Shown here in pieces: positions 47,401 to 61,297 of a stretch of 64,000 nt of DNA (position 1 is the stretch's first letter; each line of letters begins with the position of its first letter). The notes beneath the pieces were generated by a model that had not been told where the DNA came from, made no database searches, and was given only the letters and a program-made list of their open reading frames with translations. The stretch is from Lucinisca nassula (taxonomy: Eukaryota > Mollusca > Bivalvia > Lucinida > Lucinidae): positions 130,976,027-131,040,026 of the forward strand of contig OY757023.1 in NCBI GenBank assembly GCA_963580285.1. Direction: 5' to 3'. Position numbers and translations under genes: made by a program.

Positions 47401-50400
47401 AATGGTGCCAAAACGTGCCCATGCGTGTCCAACCAACTCATGAATATTGGAAAATTGTTTCTCTCAAATAGTTTTGGAGATATAAGGGTCCAAAGTTGAA
47501 GGAAATTGACCTTTCAAGGGCCATAACTCGAAACTCAATGAAGGCAGACAACTCCCATTTTACCCCATGGCACTTGGGTTAAGGGCGCATCATTTGGCAC
47601 CAATTATAGGCCGATATCATGAAGTCACCTTTGCACCATTTAGGCACTATCATCCTATTGGTGTCCCGCCAAAACTTGAGGCCCTTATAACTCGCTTTTG
47701 TGTATTGCGATTGAGCTGAAATTTTGCATGCTGCTAGTAGACCTCAGTGACTAGTGGCTTGCAAAATTTTGTGCCGCTACGAAGCGTATCTTGTGAGTAA
47801 TAAGCCTTCAAACTTCGAGGAAATTAAAGTTTGTGCCTATTTTGCGGGAATACGAAATAAGATACAGAAATGCAGCATGTATCCTTCAACAGGCATTTAT
47901 GTGCCCTACCATCGTGCAAAATCCCGGTAACACTGGGGCACGAGAAAGTGCCGAAATAAAGGACTCTTTTTTACATTGAGGGCTATGGGAAAAATGAAGA
48001 AAACGCCGCTACTCAGCCTAGAGGGCGAATACAATAGCAAGTTTTACACCGTTAGTCCGTCCCAATAAAGTACGCCCTCGGGCCAAATTACAGATCGCTG
48101 CGTACAATAGAGGCCAAGAAAATTGACTTAGAAATTTTGGTGGTCGGCGTGTTGTGGGTACGAGAATCTCATTTTGGTCACTTTCACGTAGAAGCATGAA
48201 AATGGTGCCAAAACGTGCCCATGCGTGTCCAACCAACTCATGAATATTGGAAAATTGTTTCTCTCAAATAGTTTTGGAGATATAAGGGTCCAAAGTTGAA
48301 GGAAATTGACCTTTCAAGGGCCATAACTCGAAACTCAATGAAGGCAGACAACTCCCATTTTACCCCATGGCACTTGGGTTAAGGGCGCATCATTTGGCAC
48401 CAATTATAGGCCGATATCATGAAGTCACCTTTGCACCATTTAGGCACTATCATCCTATTGGTGTCCCGCCAAAACTTGAGGCCCTTATAACTCGCTTTTG
48501 TGTATTGCGATTGAGCTGAAATTTTGCATGCTGCTAGTAGACCTCAGTGCCTAGTGGCTTACAAAATTTTGTGCCGCTACGAAGCGTATCTTGTGAGTTA
48601 TAAGCCTTCAAACTTCGAGGAAATTAAAGTTTGTGCCTATTTTGCGGGAATACGAAATAAGATACAGAAATGCAGCATGTATCCTTCAACAGGCATTTAT
48701 GTACCCTACCATCGTGCAAAATCCCGGTAACACTGGGGCACGAGAAAGTGCCGAAATAAAGGACTCTTTTTTACATTGAGGGCTATGGGAAAAATGAAGA
48801 AAACGCCGCTACTCAGCCTAGAGGGCGAATACAATAGCAAGTTTTACACCGTTAGTCCGTCCCAATAAAGTACGCCCTCGGGCCAAATTACAGATCGCTG
48901 CGTACAATAGAGGCCAAGAAAATTGACTTAGAAATTTTGGTGGTCGGCGTGTTGTGGGTACGAGAATCTCATTTTGGTCACTTTCACGTAGAAGCATGAA
49001 AATGGTGCCAAAACGTGCCCATGCGTGTCCAACCAACTCATGAATATTGGAAAATTGTTTCTCTCAAATAGTTTTGGAGATATAAGGGTCCAAAGTTGAA
49101 GGAAATTGACCTTTCAAGGGCCATAACTCGAAACTCAATGAAGGCAGACAACTCCCATTTTACCCCATGGCACTTGGGTTAAGGGCGTATCATTTGGCAC
49201 CAATTATAGGCCGATATCATGAAGTCACCTTTGCACCATTTAGGCACTATCATCCTATTGGTGTCCCGCCAAAACTTGAGGCCCTTATAACTCGCTTTTG
49301 TGTATTGCGATTGAGCTGAAATTTTGCATGCTGCTAGTAGACCTCAGTGACTAGTGGCTTGCAAAATTTTGTGCCGCTACGAAGCGTATCTTGTGAGTAA
49401 TAAGCCTTCAAACTTCGAGGAAATTAAAGTTTGTGCCTATTTTGCGGGAATACGAAATAAGATACAGAAATGCAGCATGTATCCTTCAACAGGCATTTAT
49501 GTGCCCTACCATCGTGCAAAATCCCGGTAACACTGGGGCACGAGAAAGTGCCGAAATAAAGGACTCTTTTTTACATTGAGGGCTATGGGAAAAATGAAGA
49601 AAACGCCGCTACTCAGCCTAGAGGGCGAATACAATAGCAAGTTTTACACCGTTAGTCCGTCCCAATAAAGTACGCCCTCGGGCCAAATTACAGATCGCTG
49701 CGTACAATAGAGGCCAAGAAAATTGACTTAGAAATTTTGGTGGTCGGCGTGTTGTGGGTACGAGAATCTCATTTTGGTCACTTTCACGTAGAAGCATGAA
49801 AATGGTGCCAAAACGTGCCCATGCGTGTCCAACCAACTCATGAATATTGGAAAATTGTTTCTCTCAAATAGTTTTGGAGATATAAGGGTCCAAAGTTGAA
49901 GGAAATTGACCTTTCAAGGGCCATAACTCGAAACTCAATGAAGGCAGACAACTCCCATTTTACCCCATGGCACTTGGGTTAAGGGCGCATCATTTGGCAC
50001 CAATTATAGGCCGATATCATGAAGTCACCTTTGCACCATTTAGGCACTATCATCCTATTGGTGTCCCGCCAAAACTTGAGGCCCTTATAACTCGCTTTTG
50101 TGTATTGCGATTGAGCTGAAATTTTGCATGCTGCTAGTAGACCTCAGTGCCTAGTGGCTTACAAAATTTTGTGCCGCTACGAAGCGTATCTTGTGAGTTA
50201 TAAGCCTTCAAACTTCGAGGAAATTAAAGTTTGTGCCTATTTTGCGGGAATACGAAATAAGATACAGAAATGCAGCATGTATCCTTCAACAGGCATTTAT
50301 GTACCCTACCATCGTGCAAAATCCCGGTAACACTGGGGCACGAGAAAGTGCCGAAATAAAGGACTCTTTTTTACATTGAGGGCTATGGGAAAAATGAAGA

Positions 50401-50641
50401 AAACGCCGCTACTCAGCCTAGAGGGCGAATACAATAGCAAGTTTTACACCGTTAGTCCGTCCCAATAAAGTACGCCCTCGGGCCAAATTACAGATCGCTG
50501 CGTACAATAGAGGCCAAGAAAATTGACTTAGAAATTTTGGTGGTCGGCGTGTTGTGGGTACGAGAATCTCATTTTGGTCACTTTCACGTAGAAGCATGAA
50601 AATGGTGCCAAAACGTGCCCATGCGTGTCCAACCAACTCAT

Positions 50642-53600
50642 GAATATTGGAAAATTGTTTCTCTCAAATAGTTTTGGAGATATAAGGGTCCAAAGTTGAA
50701 GGAAATTGACCTTTCAAGGGCCATAACTCGAAACTCAATGAAGGCAGACAACTCCCATTTTACCCCATGGCACTTGGGTTAAGGGCGCATCATTTGGCAC
50801 CAATTATAGGCCGATATCATGAAGTCACCTTTGCACCATTTAGGCACTATCATCCTATTGGTGTCCCGCCAAAACTTGAGGCCCTTATAACTCGCTTTTG
50901 TGTATTGCGATTGAGCTGAAATTTTGCATGCTGCTAGCAGACCTCAGTGCCTAGTTGCTTGCAAAATTTTGTGCCGATACGAAGCGTATCTTGTGAGTTA
51001 TAAGCCTTCAAACTTCGAGGAAATTAAAGTTTGTGCCTATTTTGCGGGAATACGAAATAAGATACAGAAATGCAGCATGTGTCCTTCAACAGGCATTTAT
51101 GTGCCCTACCATCGTGCAAAATCCCGGTAACACTGGGGCACGAGAAAGTGTCGAAATAAAGGACTCTTTTTTACATTGAGGGCTATGGGAAAAATGAAGA
51201 AAACGCCGCTACTCAGCCTAGAGGGCGAATACAATAGCAAGTTTTACACCGTTAGTCCGTCCCAATAAAGTACGCCCTCGGGCCAAATTACAGATCGCTG
51301 CGTACAATAGAGGCCAAGAAAATTGACTTAGAAATTTTGGTGGTCGGCGTGTTGTGGGTACGAGAATCTCATTTTGGTCACTTTCACGTAGAAGCATGAA
51401 AATGTTGCCAAAACGTGCCCATGCGTGTCCAACCAACTCATGAATATTGGAAAATTGTTTCTCTCAAATAGTTTTGGAGATATAAGGGTCCAAAGTTGAA
51501 GGAAATTGACCTTTCAAGGGCCATAACTCGAAACTCAATGAAGGCAGACAACTCCCATTTTACCCCATGGCACTTGGGTTAAGGGCGCATCATTTGGCAC
51601 CAATTATAGGCCGATATCATGAAGTCACCTTTGCACCATTTAGGCACTATCATCCTATTGGTGTCCCGCCAAAACTTGAGGCCCTTATAACTCGCTTTTG
51701 TGTATTGCGATTGAGCTGAAATTTTGCATGCTGCTAGTAGACCTCAGTGCCTAGTGGCTTGCAAAATTTTGTGCCGCTACGAAGCGTATCTTGTGAGTTA
51801 TAAGCCTTCAAACTTCGAGGAAATTAAAGTTTGTGCCTATTTTGCGGGAATACGAAATAAGATACAGAAATGCAGCATGTATCCTTCAACAGGCATTTAT
51901 GTGCCCTACCATCGTGCAAAATCCCGGTAACACTGGGGCACGAGAAAGTGCCGAAATAAAGGACTCTTTTTTACATTGAGGGCTATGGGAAAAATGAAGA
52001 AAACGCCGCTACTCAGCCTAGAGGGCGAATACAATAGCAAGTTTTACACCGTTAGTCCGTCCCAATAAAGTACGCCCTCGGGCCAAATTACAGATCGCTG
52101 CGTACAATAGAGGCCAAGAAAATTGACTTAGAAATTTTGGTGGTCGGCGTGTTGTGGGTACGAGAATCTCATTTTGGTCACTTTCACGTAGAAGCATGAA
52201 AATGGTGCCAAAACGTGCCCATGCGTGTCCAACCAACTCATGAATATTGGAAAATTGTTTCTCTCAAATAGTTTTGGAGATATAAGGGTCCAAAGTTGAA
52301 GGAAATTGACCTTTCAAGGGCCATAACTCGAAACTCAATGAAGGCAGACAACTTCCATTTTACCCCATGGCACTTGGGTTAAGGGCGCATCATTTGGCAC
52401 CAATTATAGGCCGATATCATGAAGTCACCTTTGCACCATTTAGGCACTATCATCCTATTGGTGTCCCGCCAAAACTTGAGGCCCTTATAACTCGCTTTTG
52501 TGTATTGCGATTGAGCTGAAATTTTGCATGCTGCTAGTAGACCTCAGTGCCTAGTTGCTTGCAAAATTTTGTGCCGATACGAAGCGTATCTTGTGAGTTA
52601 TAAGCCTTCAAACTTCGAGGAAATTAAAGTTTGTGCCTATTTTGCGGGAATACGAAATAAGATACAGAAATGCAGCATGTATCCTTCAACAGGCATTTAT
52701 GTGCCCTACCATCGTGCAAAATCCCGGTAACACTGGGGCACGAGAAAGTGCCGAAATAAAGGACTCTTTTTTACATTGAGGGCTATGGGAAAAATGAAGA
52801 AAACGCCGCTACTCAGCCTAGAGGGCGAATACAATAGCAAGTTTTACACCGTTAGTCCGTCCCAATAAAGTACGCCCTCGGGCCAAATTACAGATCGCTG
52901 CGTACAATAGAGGCCAAGAAAATTGACTTAGAAATTTTGGTGGTCGGCGTGTTGTGGGTACGAGAATCTCATTTTGGTCACTTTCACGTAGAAGCATGAA
53001 AATGGTGCCAAAACGTGCCCATGCGTGTCCAACCAACTCATGAATATTGGAAAATTGTTTCTCTCAAATAGTTTTGGAGATATAAGGGTCCAAAGTTGAA
53101 GGAAATTGACCTTTCAAGGGCCATAACTCGAAACTCAATGAAGGCAGACAACTCACATTTTACCCCATGGCACTTGGGTTAAGGGCGCATCATTTGGCAC
53201 CAATTATAGGCCGATATCATGAAGTCACCTTTGCACCATTTAGGCACTATCATCCTATTGGTGTCCCGCCAAAACTTGAGGCCCTTATAACTCGCTTTTG
53301 TGTATTGCGATTGAGCTGAAATTTTGCATGCTGCTAGTAGACCTCAGTGCCTAGTGGCTTACAAAATTTTGTGCCGCTACGAAGCGTATCTTGTGAGTTA
53401 TAAGCCTTCAAACTTCGAGGAAATTAAAGTTTGTGCCTATTTTGCGGGAATACGAAATAAGATACAGAAATGCAGCATGTATCCTTCAACAGGCATTTAT
53501 GTGCCCTACCATCGTGCAAAATCCCGGTAACACTGGGGCACGAGAAAGTGCCGAAATAAAGGACTCTTTTTTACATTGAGGGCTATGGGAAAAATGAAGA

Positions 53601-56600
53601 AAACGCCGCTACTCAGCCTAGAGGGCGAATACAATAGCAAGTTTTACACCGTTAGTCCGTCCCAATAAAGTACGCCCTCGGGCCAAATTACAGATCGCTG
53701 CGTACAATAGAGGCCAAGAAAATTGACTTAGAAATTTTGGTGGTCGGCGTGTTGTGGGTACGAGAATCTCATTTTGGTCACTTTCACGTAGAAGCATGAA
53801 AATGGTGCCAAAACGTGCCCATGCGTGTCCAACCAACTCATGAATATTGGAAAATTGTTTCTCTCAAATAGTTTTGGAGATATAAGGGTCCAAAGTTGAA
53901 GGAAATTGACCTTTCAAGGGCCATAACTCGAAACTCAATGAAGGCAGACAACTCCCATTTTACCCCATGGCACTTGGGTTAAGGGCGCATCATTTGGCAC
54001 CAATTATAGGCCGATATCATGAAGTCACCTTTGCACCATTTAGGCACTATCATCCTATTGGTGTCCCGCCAAAACTTGAGGCCCTTATAACTCGCTTTTG
54101 TGTATTGCGATTGAGCTGAAATTTTGCATGCTGCTAGTAGACCTCAGTGACTAGTGGCTTGCAAAATTTTTTGCCGCTACGAAGCGTATCTTGTGAGTAA
54201 TAAGCCTTCAAACTTCGAGGAAATTAAAGTTTGTGCCTATTTTGCGGGAATACGAAATAAGATACAGAAATGCAGCATGTATCCTTCAACAGGCATTTAT
54301 GTGCCCTACCATCGTGCAAAATCCCGGTAACACTGGGGCACGAGAAAGTGCCGAAATAAAGGACTCTTTTTTACATTGAGGGCTATGGGAAAAATGAAGA
54401 AAACGCCGCTACTCAGCCTAGAGGGCGAATACAATAGCAAGTTTTACACCGTTAGTCCGTCCCAATAAAGTACGCCCTCGGGCCAAATTACAGATCGCTG
54501 CGTACAATAGAGGCCAAGAAAATTGACTTAGAAATTTTGGTGGTCGGCGTGTTGTGGGTACGAGAATCTCATTTTGGTCACTTTCACGTAGAAGCATGAA
54601 AATGGTGCCAAAACGTGCCCATGCGTGTCCAACCAACTCATGAATATTGGAAAATTGTTTCTCTCAAATAGTTTTGGAGATATAAGGGTCCAAAGTTGAA
54701 GGAAATTGACCTTTCAAGGGCCATAACTCGAAACTCAATGAAGGCAGACAACTCCCATTTTACCCCATGGCACTTGGGTTAAGGGCGCATCATTTGGCAC
54801 CAATTATAGGCCGATATCATGAAGTCACCTTTGCACCATTTAGGCACTATCATCCTATTGGTGTCCCGCCAAAACTTGAGGCCCTTATAACTCGCTTTTG
54901 TGTATTGCGATTGAGCTGAAATTTTGCATGCTGCTAGTAGACCTCAGTGCCTAGTGGCTTACAAAATTTTGTGCCGCTACGAAGCGTATCTTGTGAGTTA
55001 TAAGCCTTCAAACTTCGAGGAAATTAAAGTTTGTGCCTATTTTGCGGGAATACGAAATAAGATACAGAAATGCAGCATGTATCCTTCAACAGGCATTTAT
55101 GTACCCTACCATCGTGCAAAATCCCGGTAACACTGGGGCACGAGAAAGTGCCGAAATAAAGGACTCTTTTTTACATTGAGGGCTATGGGAAAAATGAAGA
55201 AAACGCCGCTACTCAGCCTAGAGGGCGAATACAATAGCAAGTTTTACACCGTTAGTCCGTCCCAATAAAGTACGCCCTCGGGCCAAATTACAGATCGCTG
55301 CGTACAATAGAGGCCAAGAAAATTGACTTAGAAATTTTTGTGGTCGGCGTGTTGTGGGTACGAGAATCTCATTTTGGTCACTTTCACGTAGAAGCATGAA
55401 AATGGTGCCAAAACGTGCCCATGCGTGTCCAACCAACTCATGAATATTGGAAAATTGTTTCTCTCAAATAGTTTTGGAGATATAAGGGTCCAAATTTGAA
55501 GGAAATTGACCTTTCAAGGGCCATAACTCGAAACTCAATGAAGGCAGACAACTCCCATTTTACCCCATGGCACTTGGGTTAAGGGCGCATCATTTGGCAC
55601 CAATTATAGGCCGATATCATGAAGTCACCTTTGCACCATTTAGGCACTATCATCCTATTGGTGTCCCGCCAAAACTTGAGGCCCTTATAACTCGCTTTTG
55701 TGTATTGCGATTGAGCTGAAATTTTGCATGCTGCTAGTAGACCTCAGTGCCTAGTGGCTTGCAAAATTTTGTGCCGATACGAAGCGTATCTTGTGAGTTA
55801 TAAGCCTTCAAACTTCGAGGAAATTAAAGTTTGTGCCTATTTTGCGGGAACACGAAATAAGATACAGAAATGCAGCATGTATCCTTCAACAGGCATTTAT
55901 GTGCCCTACCATCGTGCAAAATCCCGGTAACACTGGGGCACGAGAAAGTGCCGAAATAAAGGACTCTTTTTTACATTGAGGGCTATGGGAAAAATGAAGA
56001 AAACGCCGCTACTCAGCCTAGAGGGCGAATACAATAGCAAGTTTTACACCGTTAGTCCGTCCCAATAAAGTACGCCCTCGGGCCAAATTACAGATCGCTG
56101 CGTACAATAGAGGCCAAGAAAATTGACTTAGAAATTTTGGTGGTCGGCGTGTTGTGGGTACGAGAATCTCATTTTGGTCACTTTCACGTAGAAGCATGAA
56201 AATGGTGCCAAAACGTGCCCATGCGTGTCCAACCAACTCATGAATATTGGAAAATTGTTTCTCTCAAATTGTTTTGGAGATATAAGGGTCCAAAGTTGAA
56301 GGAAATTGACCTTTCAAGGGCCATAACTCGAAACTCAATGAAGGCAGACAACTCCCATTTTACCCCATGGCACTTGGGTTAAGGGCGCATCATTTGGCAC
56401 CAATTATAGGCCGATATCATGAAGTCACCTTTGCACCATTTAGGCACTATCATCCTATTGGTGTCCCGCCAAAACTTGAGGCCCTTATAACTCGCTTTTG
56501 TGTATTGCGATTGAGCTGAAATTTTGCATGCTGCTAGTAGACCTCAGTGCCTAGTGGCTTGCAAAATTTTGTGCCGCTACGAAGCGTATCTTGTGAGTTA

Positions 56601-58641
56601 TAAGCCTTCAAACTTCGAGGAAATGAAAGTTTGTGCCTATTTTGCGGGAATACGAAATAAGATACAGAAATGCAGCATGTATCCTTCAAGAGGCATTTAT
56701 GTGCCCTACCATCGTGCAAAATCCCGGTAACACTGGGGCACGAGAAAGTGCCGAAATAAAGGACTCTTTTTTACATTGAGGGCTATGGGAAAAATGAAGA
56801 AAACGCCGCTACTCAGCCTAGAGGGCGAATACAATAGCAAGTTTTACACCGTTAGTCCGTCCCAATAAAGTACGCCCTCGGGCCAAATTACAGATCGCTG
56901 CGTACAATAGAGGCCAAGAAAATTGACTTAGAAATTTTTGTGGTCGGCGTGTTGTGGGTACGAGAATCTCATTTTGGTCACTTTCACGTAGAAGCATGAA
57001 AATGGTGCCAAAACGTGCCCATGCGTGTCCAACCAACTCATGAATATTGGAAAATTGTTTCTCTCAAATAGTTTTGGAGATATAAGGGTCCAAAGTTGAA
57101 GGAAATTGACCTTTCAAGGGCCATAACTCGAAACTCAATGAAGGCAGACAACTCCCATTTTACCCCATGGCACTTGGGTTAAGGGCGCATCATTTGGCAC
57201 CAATTATAGGCCGATATCATGAAGTCACCTTTGCACCATTTAGGCACTATCATCCTATTGGTGTCCCGCCAAAACTTGAGGCCCTTATAACTCGCTTTTG
57301 TGTATTGCGATTGAGCTGAAATTTTGCATGCTGCTAGTAGACCTCAGTGCCTAGTGGCTTGCAAAATTTTGTGCCGCTACGAAGCGTATCTTGTGAGTTA
57401 TAAGCCTTCAAACTTCGAGGAAATGAAAGTTTGTGCCTATTTTGCGGGAATACGAAATAAGATACAGAAATGCAGCATGTATCCTTCAACAGGCATTTAT
57501 GTGCCCTACCATCGTGCAAAATCCCGGTAACACTGGGGCACGAGAAAGTGCCGAAATAAAGGACTCTTTTTTACATTGAGGGCTATGGGAAAAATGAAGA
57601 AAACGCCGCTACTCAGCCTAGAGGGCGAATACAATAGCAAGTTTTACACCGTTAGTCCGTCCCAATAAAGTACGCCCTCGGGCCAAATTACAGATCGCTG
57701 CGTACAATAGAGGCCAAGAAAATTGACTTAGAAATTTTGGTGGTCGGCGTGTTGTGGGTACGAGAATCTCATTTTGGTCACTTTCACGTAGAAGCATGAA
57801 AATGGTGCCAAAACGTGCCCATGCGTGTCCAACCAACTCATGAATATTGGAAAATTGTTTCTCTCAAATAGTTTTGGAGATATAAGGGTCCAAAGTTGAA
57901 GGAAATTGACCTTTCAAGGGCCATAACTCGAAACTCAATGAAGGCAGACAACTCCCATTTTACCCCATGGCACTTGGGTTAAGGGCGCATCATTTGGCAC
58001 CTATTATAGGCCGATATCATGAAGTCACCTTTGCACCATTTAGGCACTATCATCCTATTGGTGTCCCGCCAAAACTTGAGGCCCTTATAACTCGCTTTTG
58101 TGTATTGCGATTGAGCTGAAATTTTGCATGCTGCTAGTAGACCTCAGTGCCTAGTGGCTTGCAAAATTTTGTGCCGCTACGAAGCGTATCTTGTGAGTTA
58201 TAAGCCTTCAAACTTCGAGGAAATTAAAGTTTGTGCCTATTTTGCGGGAATACGAAATAAGATACAGAAATGCAGCATGTATCCTTCAACAGGCATTTAT
58301 GTGCCCTACCATCGTGCAAAATCCCGGTAACACTGGGGCACGAGAAAGTGCCGAAATAAAGGACTCTTTTTTACATTGAGGGCTATGGGAAAAATGAAGA
58401 AAACGCCGCTACTCAGCCTAGAGGGCGAATACAATAGCAAGTTTTACACCGTTAGTCCGTCTCAATAAAGTACGCCCTCGGGCCAAATTACAGATCGCTG
58501 CGTACAATAGAGGCCAAGAAAATTGACTTAGAAATTTTGGTGGTCGGCGTGTTGTGGGTACGAGAATCTCATTTTGGTCACTTTCACGTAGAAGCATGAA
58601 AATGGTGCCAAAACGTGCCCATGCGTGTCCAACCAACTCAT
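50642..58641 (+). repeat. Satellite sub-block: units 64-73, mixed subtypes
   Basis: Units 64 and 66 share CTAGTTGCTTGC and GTGCCGATACG; unit 70 has GCCGATACG only. Unit 67 is A-like, 68 is B, 69 is A. Units 69 and 71 share AGAAATTTTTGTGG. Units 71 and 72 share GGAAATGAAAG, which also occurs in units 74 and 77. Unit 73 has GTCCGTCTCA (58462), the marker of units 37-40. No gene is present. Confidence 0.78.
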
Positions 58642-58899
58642 GAATATTGGAAAATTGTTTCTCTCAAATATTTTTGGAGATATAAGTGTCCAAAGTTGAA
58701 GGAAATTGACCTTTCAAGGGCCATAACTCGAAACTCAATGAAGGCAGACAACTCCCATTTTACCCCATGGCACTTGGGTTAAGGGCGCATCATTTGGCAC
58801 CAATTATAGGCCGATATCATGAAGTCACCTTTGCACCATTTAGGCACTATCATCCTATTGGTGTCCCGCCAAAACTTGAGGCCCTTATAACTCGCTTTT

Positions 58900-61297
58900 G
58901 TGTATTGCGATTGAGCTGAAATTTTGCATGCTGCTAGTAGACCTCAGTGCCTAGTGGCTTGCAAAATTTTGTGCCGCTACGAAGCGTATCTTGTGAGTTA
59001 TAAGCCTTCAAACTTCGAGGAAATGAAAGTTTGTGCCTATTTTGCGGGAATACGAAATAAGATACAGAAATGCAGCATGTATCCTTCAACAGGCATTTAT
59101 GTGCCCTACCATCGTGCAAAATCCCGGTAACACTGGGGCACGAGAAAGTGCCGAAATAAAGGACTCTTTTTTACATTGAGGGCTATGGGAAAAATGAAGA
59201 AAACGCCGCTACTCAGCCTAGAGGGCGAATACAATAGCAAGTTTTACCGTTAGTCCGTCCCAATAAAGTACGCCCTCGGGCCAAATTACAGATCGCTGCG
59301 TACAATAGAGGCCAAGAAAATTGACTTAGAAATTTTGGTGGTCGGCGTGTTGTGGGTACGAGAATCTCATTTTGGTCACTTTCACGTAGAAGCATGAAAA
59401 TGGTGCCAAAACGTGCCCATGCGTGTCCAACCAACTCATGAATATTGGAAAATTGTTTCTCTCAAATAGTTTTGGAGATATAAGGGTCCAAAGTTGAAGG
59501 AAATTGACCTTTCAAGGGCCATAACTCGAAACTCAATGAAGGCAGACAACTCCCATTTTACCCCATGGCACTTGGGTTAAGGGCGCATCATTTGGCACCA
59601 ATTATAGGCCGATATCATGAAGTCACCTTTGCACCATTTAGGCACTATCATCCTATTGGTGTCCCGCGAAAACTTGAGGCCCTTATAACTCGCTTTTGTG
59701 TATTGCGATTGAGCTGAAATTTTGCATGCTGCTAGTAGACCTCAGTGCCTAGTGGCTTGCAAAATTTTGTGCCGCTACGAAGCGTATCTTGTGAGTTATA
59801 AGCCTTCAAACTTCGAGGAAATTAAAGTTTGTGCCTATTTTGCGGGAATACGAAATAAGATGCAGAAATGCAGCATGTATCCTTCAACAGGCATTTATGT
59901 GCCCTACCATCGTGCAAAATCCCGGTAACACTGGGGCACGAGAAAGTGCCGAAATAAAGGACTGTTTTTTACATTGAGGGCTATGGGAAAAATGAAGAAA
60001 ACGCCGCTACTCAGCCTAGAGGGCGAATACAATAGCAAGTTTTACACCGTTAGTCCGTCCCAATAAAGTACGCCCTCGGGCCAAATTACAGATCGCTGCG
60101 TACAATAGAGGCCAAGAAAATTGACTTAGAAATTTTGGTGGTCGGCGTGTTGTGGGTACGAGAATCTCATTTTGGTCACTTTCACGTAGAAGCATGAAAA
60201 TGGTGCCAAAACGTGCCCATGCGTGTCCAACCAACTCATGAATATTGGAAAATTGTTTCTCTCAAATAGTTTTGGAGATATAAGGGTCCAAAGTTGAAGG
60301 AAATTGACCTTTCAAGGGCCATAACTCGAAACTCAATGAAGGCAGACAACTCCCATTTTATCCCATGGCACTTGGGTTAAGGGCGCATCATTTGGCACCA
60401 ATTATAGGCCGATATCATGAAGTCACCTTTGCACCATTTAGGCACTATCATCCTATTGGTGTCCCGCCAAAACTTGAGGCCCTTATAACTCGCTTTTGTG
60501 TATTGCGATTGAGCTGAAATTTTGCATGCTGCTAGTAGACCTCAGTGCCTAGTGGCTTGCAAAATTTTGTGCCGCTACGAAGCGTATCTTGTGAGTTATA
60601 AGCCTTCAAACTTCGAGGAAATTAAATTTTGTGCCTATTTTGCGGGAATACGAAATAAGATACAGAAATGCAGCATGTATCCTTCAACAGGCATTTATGT
60701 GCCCTACCATCGTGCAAAATCCCGGTAACACTGGGGCACGAGAAAGTGCCGAAATAAAGGACTCTTTTTTACATTGAGGGCTATGGGAAAAATGAAGAAA
60801 ACGCCGCTACTCAGCCTAGAGGGCGAATACAATAGCAAGTTTTACACAGTTAGTCCGTCCCAATAAAGTACGCCCTCGGGCCAAATTACAGATCGCTGCG
60901 TACAATAGAGGCCAAGAAAATTGACTTAGAAATTTTGGTGGTCGGCGTGTTGTGGGTACGAGAATCTCATTTTGGTCACTTTCACGTAGAAGCATGAAAA
61001 TGGTGCCAAAACGTGCCCATGCGTGTCCAACCAACTCATGAATATTGGAAAATTGTTTCTCTCAAATAGTTTTGGAGATATAAGGGTCCAAAGTTGAAGG
61101 AAATTGACCTTTCAAGGGCCATAACTCGAAACTCAATGAAGGCAGACAACTCCCATTTTATCCCATGGCACTTGGGTTAAGGGCGCATCATTTGGCACCA
61201 ATTATAGGCCGATATCATGAAGTCACCTTTGCACCATTTAGGCACTATCATCCTATTGGTGTCCCGCCAAAACTTGAGGCCCTTATAACTCGCTTTT
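58900..61297 (+). repeat. Right-hand three-unit duplication, copy 1 (2398 bp)
   Basis: Markers: GAAATGAAAG (G59025), a two-base loss giving TTTTACCGTTAG (near 59246), CCCGCGAAAAC (59668), AAGATGCAGAAATG (59862), TTTTATCCCATGG (60361 and 61161), TTAAATTTTG (60627) and TACACAGTTAG (60848). Each recurs 2398 bp later. Private to this copy is GGACTGTTTTTT near 59964. The left edge is between about 58690 and 59025, because unit 74's CAAATATTTTTGG and ATAAGTGTCC are not shared by unit 77. The boundaries given are approximate. Confidence 0.88.

Larger units (their letters stand above)
41574..50641 (+). repeat. Dimeric higher-order repeat, alternating B and A units
   Basis: Units 53-63 fall into two subtypes. 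B units have CAGTGACTAGTGG together with GTGAGTAATAAG (units 53, 54, 56, 58, 60, 62). A units have GGCTTACAAAA together with TATGTACCCTACC (units 55, 57, 59, 61, 63). After the first two B units the order alternates strictly, so the repeating unit is 1600 bp. The pattern returns in part at units 67 (A without GTACCC), 68 (B) and 69 (A). The SINE lies in B unit 56 and is absent from every other B unit. Confidence 0.85.
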
